From Mycobacterium heckeshornense (GTDB lineage Bacteria > Actinomycetota > Actinomycetes > Mycobacteriales > Mycobacteriaceae): DNA of 64,000 bases. The notes below the pieces were generated by a model. It was not told where the DNA came from. It made no database searches and was given only the letters and a program-made list of their open reading frames with translations. Shown here piece by piece: positions 57,279-64,000 of the stretch. Location of the stretch: positions 4,402,001-4,466,000 of the forward strand of contig NZ_AP024237.1 of NCBI RefSeq assembly GCF_016592155.1. Direction: 5' to 3'. The position numbers and the translations under genes were made by a program. How positions within the stretch are numbered: the first letter of the stretch is position 1; every line of letters begins with the position of its first letter.

Positions 57279-57935
57279 CTACGATGCCGATTCCGCCGGC
57301 ACGCGGTGGTGAACGGTCAGCAGTAGGTGGTCGAACTGGTTCTGGACCGTCGACGACACCGGGGCGGCGGCAACCACTTCGCCGACCAGCTGCTTGGCCA
57401 GCGCACGCAGTTTGACGTTCGTCTCCTGCGACCGCCACCGCAGGACCCGGAAGGCCTGATCGGCGCTGATCCGGTAGACGGCCATCAGCATGCCTTTGGC
57501 CTGCTCGATCACCGCCCGGGATTCCAGCAGTTCAGGCAGGGTCTCGTCGAGGACCTCCTGACGGGTCTCGTCGCGGGCCTCATCGAAGACGCCCGTGAGG
57601 TCGATGTAGTAGCCTTCCGTGCCCACCACCGCGCCGTTGTCGTCCAACATCCGGTCGGCCACCACGATCGCGTCGTGAACATTGCCTGCTGTATCGAGAA
57701 ACCGGTGACGGCTGGAGAACGAGGTCTGCGACTGCAGTGCCTGGTCCAAAAGCTCCTGGACATGAGCGCGGTCGTCGGGATGCTTGTGCGCCAACACTAG
57801 TTCGGTTGTCGGCTGCACGGACCCCGGCTGGTAGCCGTGCATTCGGACCAGTTCGTCGGACCACTCCCAGCGCTGACCGACGAACCAGAAACGGAACTCC
57901 CCCACGGTCAAGTACTCACCGACCACCGACGCCAT
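57279..57935 (-). CDS. PAS-ANTAR domain regulator
   Basis: A 218-residue signalling protein. Residues 10-125 form a PAS domain with WEWSDELVRMHGYQPGSV and SRHRFLDTAGNVHDAIVVAD. The C-terminal 55 residues form an ANTAR RNA-binding domain: AVIEQAKGMLMAVYRISADQAFRVLRW. ANTAR proteins act as antiterminators. ATG 57935 is chosen because GGTGGG precedes it and the PAS domain starts soon after; the frame is open a further 42 codons. It lies upstream of the STAS gene on the same strand with a 159-bp gap, so the two may form one signalling unit. Confidence 0.78.
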   Translation of the reverse strand: MASVVGEYLTVGEFRFWFVGQRWEWSDELVRMHGYQPGSVQPTTELVLAHKHPDDRAHVQELLDQALQSQTSFSSRHRFLDTAGNVHDAIVVADRMLDDNGAVVGTEGYYIDLTGVFDEARDETRQEVLDETLPELLESRAVIEQAKGMLMAVYRISADQAFRVLRWRSQETNVKLRALAKQLVGEVVAAAPVSSTVQNQFDHLLLTVHHRVPAESAS

Positions 57936-58100
57936 CGCCCCACCCACCGTTTTCCTGGCTGTCTCGGTCGGCCTGTGTGCCACGCCGCGATCATCCCACG
58001 CCGAATACCGGCAGCCATAGCTTCGGCCGAGATGTGCGGCCGCCCGCGGCGGGCTGGGCACCGCTGCCGGGCTGCGCTAGCGTGGTGCCATCCAATAAAT

Positions 58101-59841
<1,741 letters not shown>

Positions 59842-59891
59842 TCGCACGCGCGGCGGAGCCGGGCGACGCGGGTCGCCGCTCATCGAGCCCG

Positions 59892-60722
59892 GTGACTTAC
59901 CTGCCGCTGCCCCGCTCCGGTGCAACCCCGCCGCGGGTGCTGACGATCGCCGGATCGGACTCCGGGGGCGGTGCCGGCCTGCAAGCCGACATCCGCACCT
60001 GCACGCTGCTGGGTGTGCACGCGCTGTGCGCTGTAACCGCAGTGACAGTGCAAAACTCCTTGGGTGTCAAGGGTTTCCATTTGGTTCCCGAGCAGGTGAT
60101 CGCCGCGCAGGTCGAGGTCGTGACACACGACATCGGCTTTCAGGCGGCCAAGACCGGCATGCTGGCATCGCCGGAGATCATCGCAGTCGTCGCCTCGGCC
60201 TGGCGTGACCACAGCCCGGATGTGCCGCTGGTTGTCGATCCGGTGTGCGCGTCCATGCACGGTGATCCGCTGCTAGAACCGAGCGGGCTGGAAACCCTTC
60301 GCGCCGAGTTGTTTCCGTTGGCGACACTGGTCACACCCAACCTGCACGAAGTCCGGCTGCTGGTCGGCATCGACGTCGTCGACACCGACACGCAGCGCGA
60401 GGCGGCCCGGGCCCTGCACGCGCTGGGGGCCCAGTGGGTACTGGTGAAGGGTGGGCACCTGCGACCATCGGCGTCCAGCACCGACCTGCTGTTTGACGGC
60501 AGCGAGTTTCGCGAATTCGACTCGCCGCGCATCGACACCAGCCACGACCACGGTGCCGGTGACACGCTGTCGGTCGCGGTGGCGTGCGCGCTTGCGCACG
60601 GCTACCCCGTCCCGGACGCGGTTGCGTTCGGCAAGCGGTGGGTGACCGAATGCCTGCGGGCCGCATACCCGCTCGGGCACGGCCACGGCCCCGTCTCGCC
60701 GCTGTTTCGGCTGGGCCGATGA
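59892..60722 (+). CDS. thiD: Hydroxymethylpyrimidine (phosphate) kinase
   Basis: Phosphorylates the ThiC product for coupling to the thiazole. It has 276 residues of the ribokinase fold. Motifs: LTIAGSDSGGGAGLQADI near residue 17, AAKTGMLASPEI, VDPVCASMHGDPLL, and the anion-hole DHGAGDTLSVAVA. GTG 59892 (MTYLPLPRSG) is chosen because relatives begin close to here; GTG 59838, overlapping the thiC stop, would add 18 residues. It overlaps the next ATG. Confidence 0.92.
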   Translation: MTYLPLPRSGATPPRVLTIAGSDSGGGAGLQADIRTCTLLGVHALCAVTAVTVQNSLGVKGFHLVPEQVIAAQVEVVTHDIGFQAAKTGMLASPEIIAVVASAWRDHSPDVPLVVDPVCASMHGDPLLEPSGLETLRAELFPLATLVTPNLHEVRLLVGIDVVDTDTQREAARALHALGAQWVLVKGGHLRPSASSTDLLFDGSEFREFDSPRIDTSHDHGAGDTLSVAVACALAHGYPVPDAVAFGKRWVTECLRAAYPLGHGHGPVSPLFRLGR

Positions 60723-61342
60723 ATCTCCAGCAGATCGGCGGCGTCGCGCACGAACCCCGCGGCACCCCGTGCGGTGTGGTGGTGTTGACCCACGGCGCTG
60801 GCGGAAGCCGGGAATCCACACTGCTGCATCAGGTTTGCGACGAATGGGCACGCCGGGGCTGGCTGGCGGTGCGCTACAACCTGCCATACCGGCGGCGGCG
60901 GCCGACCGGCCCGCCGTCGGGTTCGGGCACCGCTGACCGCGCCGGCATCGTCGAGGCCATCGAGACGTGCCGGGGCCTGGCCGACGGGCCGCTGATCGCC
61001 GGCGGCCATTCCTACGGCGGCCGGCAGACGTCGATGGTGGTGGCCTGTCGCCGGGCGCAGGTGCAGCTGCTGATGCTGTTCTCCTACCCGCTGCATCCAC
61101 CGGGCAAGCCTGAGCGCGCCCGTACCGAACACCTGTCCGAGATCACGGTGCCCACGGTGTTCACCCACGGCGCATCCGACCCATTCGGCACACTCGGCGA
61201 GATGCGCGCCGCCGCTGCGCTGATACCGGCGCCGACGCGAGTCGTCGAGATCGTCGGCGCTCGTCACGATTTGCGGTGCAAGGACGTTGACGTGCCCGCC
61301 CTGGCGGTGCACGCGGCGATGCAATTGCTCGAGCACAAGTGA
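60719..61342 (+). CDS. Alpha/beta hydrolase (KANL3/Tex30-like), Rv0421c-like
   Basis: A 207-residue small alpha/beta hydrolase. The oxyanion segment VVVLTHGAGGSRES is near residue 20. The nucleophile elbow is GGHSYGGRQTS, and the catalytic aspartate and histidine are probably in THGASDPFG and GARHDL. ATG 60719 overlaps the thiD stop, as in the M. tuberculosis thiC-thiD-Rv0421c order. A link to thiamine metabolism is not established. Confidence 0.82.
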   Translation: MNLQQIGGVAHEPRGTPCGVVVLTHGAGGSRESTLLHQVCDEWARRGWLAVRYNLPYRRRRPTGPPSGSGTADRAGIVEAIETCRGLADGPLIAGGHSYGGRQTSMVVACRRAQVQLLMLFSYPLHPPGKPERARTEHLSEITVPTVFTHGASDPFGTLGEMRAAAALIPAPTRVVEIVGARHDLRCKDVDVPALAVHAAMQLLEHK

Positions 61343-61422
61343 GGCGATCTCGCCTCGCGCAACGGGCCGCAGACAGCATGGTGGTCACCTCGAGCCCCAC
61401 TCCGACGTCTGCATCTGCCAAG

Positions 61423-61448
61423 AAATCTATGTCATTCTACATAGATTT
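61423..61448. promoter_or_regulatory. Perfect AT-rich 26-bp palindrome upstream of the MerR gene
   Basis: AAATCTATGT (61423-61432), CATTCT, ACATAGATTT (61439-61448): the ten-base arms are exactly complementary and strikingly AT-rich for this genome. It lies 50 bp before the MerR gene start and is the best operator candidate in the window, either for that regulator acting on itself or for another dimeric repressor. Confidence 0.65.
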
Positions 61449-61497
61449 CATCAATCGCTTCCGCCAATACGACGCAAGTGTGGTAAATAGGTTTTCT

Positions 61498-61899
61498 GTG
61501 AGCGATTCCCACGATGCCGCAATGGGCGATCGGCGCCTGCCCACCGGCGTGCCGGCCCCCGATCAGGGGGTGTACGGCATTTCCGTCGCCGCGGAGCTGT
61601 CCGGGGCGGGCGCCCAGTCGCTGCGACTCTACGAACGCTACGGCCTGGTCAGCCCCGCTCGCAGCGAGGGCGGGACCCGTCGCTACAGCGCGGACGATCT
61701 GGCCCGGCTGCAGCGCATCACCGAATTGGTCGCGGCCGGCGTCAACCTGGCCGGCGTCGCCCGAATCCTCGACCTTGAGGACGACAACGCGGCGCTGCGC
61801 GCCGACATCATGCGGCTGCGATCCGGCAAGCGCGGCCGACGCCCCGGTTCGACTGCCCGTCGAAGCAAGACCGTGCGGGACGATCACCCGGGTACATAG
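61498..61899 (+). CDS. HspR-like MerR family regulator
   Basis: A 133-residue MerR-type protein. The winged helix-turn-helix reads GISVAAELSGAGAQSLRLYERYGLVSPARSEGG (residues 28-60), then RRYSADDLARLQRI and GVNLAGVARIL, strongly like HspR. A short coiled coil (DDNAALRADIMRLRS) and a basic tail follow. GTG 61498 is chosen; ATG 61522 would give 125 residues. The frame is open further upstream but that part is unlike the family and contains the palindrome. Its target genes may include itself and the monooxygenase downstream. Confidence 0.78.
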   Translation: MSDSHDAAMGDRRLPTGVPAPDQGVYGISVAAELSGAGAQSLRLYERYGLVSPARSEGGTRRYSADDLARLQRITELVAAGVNLAGVARILDLEDDNAALRADIMRLRSGKRGRRPGSTARRSKTVRDDHPGT

Positions 61900-62016
61900 C
61901 GGCGCCGGCCGGCTTCGCCGCGGGCAAAAGCCGGGGGTAACGACTCGCTATCATCGCTGCGGCCGGTAGCGCGGCGGCTAGCAGGTTACTCGGGAGTCAA
62001 GGTACGGTTCGTTAGC

Positions 62017-63501
62017 ATGAACGCCGAGCAGTTCGACGTCGTGATCGTGGGCGCGGGCTTTGGTGGTATTGGGGCGGCCATTGCGCTCAAGCGGCTCGGA
62101 TACGACAACCTCCTCGTTGTTGATCGCGAAGCGGATCTGGGCGGAACCTGGCACGTCAACCGCTATCCCGGACTGGCCGTCGACATCCCGTCCACCACCT
62201 ACTCGTATTGGTTCGAACCCAACCCGTACTGGTCGCGGCTATTCGCACCGGGTCCGGAACTCAAGCGGTACGCCGAAGGGGTCGCCGACAAGTACGACGT
62301 GCGCCGCCACATGCGGTTCAACACCGCCGTCGACGGTGCCCGCTGGGACGACGAGGCGCGGGTCTGGCTGGTGCAGCTCGCCGGCGGTGAAACCCTCACC
62401 ACACGATTCCTGGTCACCGCAACCGGGTTTTTGTCTCAGCCCCACACCCCGGATATCCCGGGCATCGCCGATTTCAACGGCAAGATCATCCACACCACCG
62501 CCTGGGACGACAGCTACGACTTCGCGGGCCGTCGCGTCGGTCTCATCGGAACCGGCGCCACCGCGGTGCAGCTGGTCCCCGAACTGGCCAAGCAGGTCGC
62601 CGACCTGACCGTCTATCAGCGCACCGCCATTCACGTCGTCCCCAAGATCGACTTCGCAATCCCACCCTGGTTGCAGGAAACGTTCGCCAGGCTGCCGCTG
62701 GTGCACCGGGCCTTCCGGCTGGTGACCGACACGCTCTTCGAGATGATGACGGTGACCGGTGTGCTGCACTACCGCCAGTTCCGCCGACTCAACATCGCCG
62801 CCGCCGATCTTGCCAAGATCAACCGCTTCGTCTCGGTGCGCGACAAGGAGCTGCGCCGCAAGCTCACGCCCGACTACGACTTCGGTTGCAAGCGGCCCAC
62901 CTGGTCCAACAGCTACTACCGCACCTTCACCAGACCGCATGTGCACCTGGAGACCAACTCGATCGAGCGAGTCGAGCCCGACGGCATCGTCACCGGCGAC
63001 GGCCACAAGACCCAGATCGACACCCTGGTGCTGGCCACCGGATTCGACCTGTGGGACGCCAACTTCCCGGCTATCGAGCTGATCGGCCGGCAGGGCAGAA
63101 ACCTCGGAAAGTGGTGGCGGGAGAACCGATTCCAGGCCTACCAAGGAGTGTCCATCCCCTACTTCCCTAACTACCTCAGCTTGGCCAGCCCGTACGCTTT
63201 TTCCGGTCTGTCGTTCTTCAACACGATGGAATATCAGATGCGGCACATGGACCGGTTGTTCAGCGAACTCAAGCGCAGGGGCGCAACCACATTCGAGGTC
63301 ACCGAAGAGGCCAACGCGCGATTTCTGGACCGGATGACCAGACTACTTGACGACTCGGTGTTTTACGCCGGTGACTGTGCATCGTCACGGTCATACTATT
63401 TCAACCGCAGCGGGGAGGCGGCGCTGCTGCGACCCACGTCCACGCGCAACGCTGTCCGGGAAGGCTCGCGATTTCCGTTGAGCGACTACACATTCGCCTA
63501 A
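62017..63501 (+). CDS. Baeyer-Villiger-type flavin monooxygenase
   Basis: A 494-residue NADPH- and FAD-dependent monooxygenase of the EthA/CHMO type. FAD motif GAGFGGIGAA near residue 12, then GGTWHVNRYPG. The Baeyer-Villiger fingerprint FxGxxxHxxxW(D) is present as FNGKIIHTTAWD near residue 153, and the NADPH motif GTGATAVQ follows near residue 181. ATG 62017 is the start. Such enzymes convert ketones to esters and can activate thiocarbamide drugs. It follows the MerR gene by 117 bp. In M. tuberculosis this place is occupied by other genes. Confidence 0.88.
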   Translation: MNAEQFDVVIVGAGFGGIGAAIALKRLGYDNLLVVDREADLGGTWHVNRYPGLAVDIPSTTYSYWFEPNPYWSRLFAPGPELKRYAEGVADKYDVRRHMRFNTAVDGARWDDEARVWLVQLAGGETLTTRFLVTATGFLSQPHTPDIPGIADFNGKIIHTTAWDDSYDFAGRRVGLIGTGATAVQLVPELAKQVADLTVYQRTAIHVVPKIDFAIPPWLQETFARLPLVHRAFRLVTDTLFEMMTVTGVLHYRQFRRLNIAAADLAKINRFVSVRDKELRRKLTPDYDFGCKRPTWSNSYYRTFTRPHVHLETNSIERVEPDGIVTGDGHKTQIDTLVLATGFDLWDANFPAIELIGRQGRNLGKWWRENRFQAYQGVSIPYFPNYLSLASPYAFSGLSFFNTMEYQMRHMDRLFSELKRRGATTFEVTEEANARFLDRMTRLLDDSVFYAGDCASSRSYYFNRSGEAALLRPTSTRNAVREGSRFPLSDYTFA

Positions 63502-63577
63502 GGGGAATCCAGGCGCATCGCGCGGTTCTACGGTCTGGCTTGACCGCCGCACTCGACGCCATAGCTGCACCGACGGC

Positions 63578-63898
63578 GGAATAGAGACGATACTCGGACT
63601 GGGCTTCACCGATCCGAAGACCCGCAGCCTGACCATCGTCGGGCTGATCGTTAAAGCCGCTTATCTCGTCGGCATCGCAATTCGTGAGCGCCGAATAGCG
63701 CAGTTGCCTTTCGTGGTGCACCAGCTGTTCCAAGTCGACCGGCAGCGCCATGGCGGAATGCACCAAAACCGCGCCTGCCCGGGTGTTAGTGACGGCCGCG
63801 TCGCAGTGGGCAGCCGCACCCACGAGTCGATCGTCGACTGCTATACGTTGCGCAGCAGCTCTTGGTCGGCCGGAGTCACGTTGACCCGCTCGGTGTAA
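63578..63898 (+). pseudogene. Remnant of a membrane protein gene
   Basis: The frame from 63578 reads GIETILGLGFTDPKTRSLTI, followed by a hydrophobic helix (VGLIVKAAYLVGIAI) and RERRIAQLPF, which looks like the end of a membrane protein. Upstream a different frame gives AVLRSGLTAALDAIAAPTAE and a stop, suggesting a frameshift. There is no convincing start or full-length frame in 63502-63840. The location is where Rv0420c, a membrane protein, would be expected. Weakly supported. Confidence 0.3.
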
Positions 63899-64000
63899 CA
63901 GATCGCCGCCAACTCCCGCCAACTCCCGCGTTGGCGAACGAGGTAGCCACAAGCCGTTTGCTGGCTGGCGTTTCGAGCACTGTCCGGCAGACGGTTGGCG
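63841..64000 (-). CDS. C-terminal part of a minus-strand protein
   Basis: Reading leftwards from the window edge, one frame stays open for about 52 residues and stops at TAG (63843-63841). It reads GYLVRQRGSWRELAAICYTE and ends VTPADQELLRNV, a composition typical of a real C terminus. Strand and place fit lpqM (Rv0419) of M. tuberculosis, but this is inference from gene order. The tandem CCAACTCCCG x2 near 63912-63931 lies within it. Confidence 0.45.
   Translation of the reverse strand, partial: ANRLPDSARNASQQTACGYLVRQRGSWRELAAICYTERVNVTPADQELLRNV

Noticed and set aside
63912..63931. Tandem CCAACTCCCG repeat as a regulatory array
   Set aside because: Only two copies, and it falls within the coding-like C terminus of the minus-strand gene.

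Overview
The window is high-GC actinobacterial DNA. About two thirds of it follows the Mycobacterium tuberculosis gene order Rv0461 to Rv0419, read in reverse (groEL2, sigK-rskA, moeA2-psd-pssA, sodC, virR, def, xthA, ctpH, thiC-thiD). An intact-looking carotenoid operon shows that this is a pigmented non-tuberculous Mycobacterium. I cannot name the species from sequence alone. Gene assignments rest on recalled protein families and visible motifs; no search was run.

Layout. 1-7.8 kb: a tightly coupled carotenoid operon, crtE-crtI-crtB-crtYc-crtYd-methyltransferase-crtU-Rieske, which should make an aromatic carotenoid of the isorenieratene type, although crtU carries two apparent one-base insertions in G runs. 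7.9-12.5 kb (minus strand): two extended SDR/epimerases, a TspO-like protein and a DNA photolyase. 12.67-12.87 kb: decayed copies of two genes that lie intact at 17.7-19.1 kb. 12.95-17.6 kb: an accessory island with a VOC protein, a metallo-beta-lactamase-fold protein, a sulfotransferase, a zinc alcohol dehydrogenase and a TetR regulator. 17.7-22.9 kb: aldehyde dehydrogenase/DUF779 operon, prolyl oligopeptidase and a 38-residue protein. 22.9-28.7 kb: SRPBCC protein, then the SigK operon (FAD oxidoreductase, DUF1365, UfaA1, DUF1295, sigK, rskA), with a candidate SigK promoter that would give a leaderless mRNA. 28.7-33.6 kb: membrane protein, DinB-like protein, D-aminoacylase-type amidohydrolase, DUF559 protein, FMN-binding-like protein. 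33.7-37.6 kb: groEL2 under two CIRCE elements and two PH-domain membrane proteins. 37.7-43.6 kb: SDR, molybdopterin and phospholipid genes ending in a double AAA ATPase. 43.8-51.2 kb: a 13E12-type HNH protein, then LON-domain protein, glutamate-cysteine ligase-like protein, sodC, virR, a DUF3263 protein, def, GNAT and a disrupted xthA. 51.3-57.9 kb: basic-tailed membrane protein, the very large P-type ATPase ctpH, a STAS protein and a PAS-ANTAR protein. 58.1-64 kb: TPP riboswitch, thiC, thiD, hydrolase, MerR regulator with a perfect palindrome, Baeyer-Villiger-type monooxygenase, a decayed gene and the end of a minus-strand gene.

How the parts may work together. The carotenoid genes, photolyase, TspO, TIGR01777 epimerase and the SigK/UfaA1 lipid-modification operon lie within 28 kb. 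They resemble a light and oxidative-stress response spread over adjacent operons. The sulfotransferase island looks like a separately acquired small-molecule pathway inserted between a damaged and an intact copy of the same flank.
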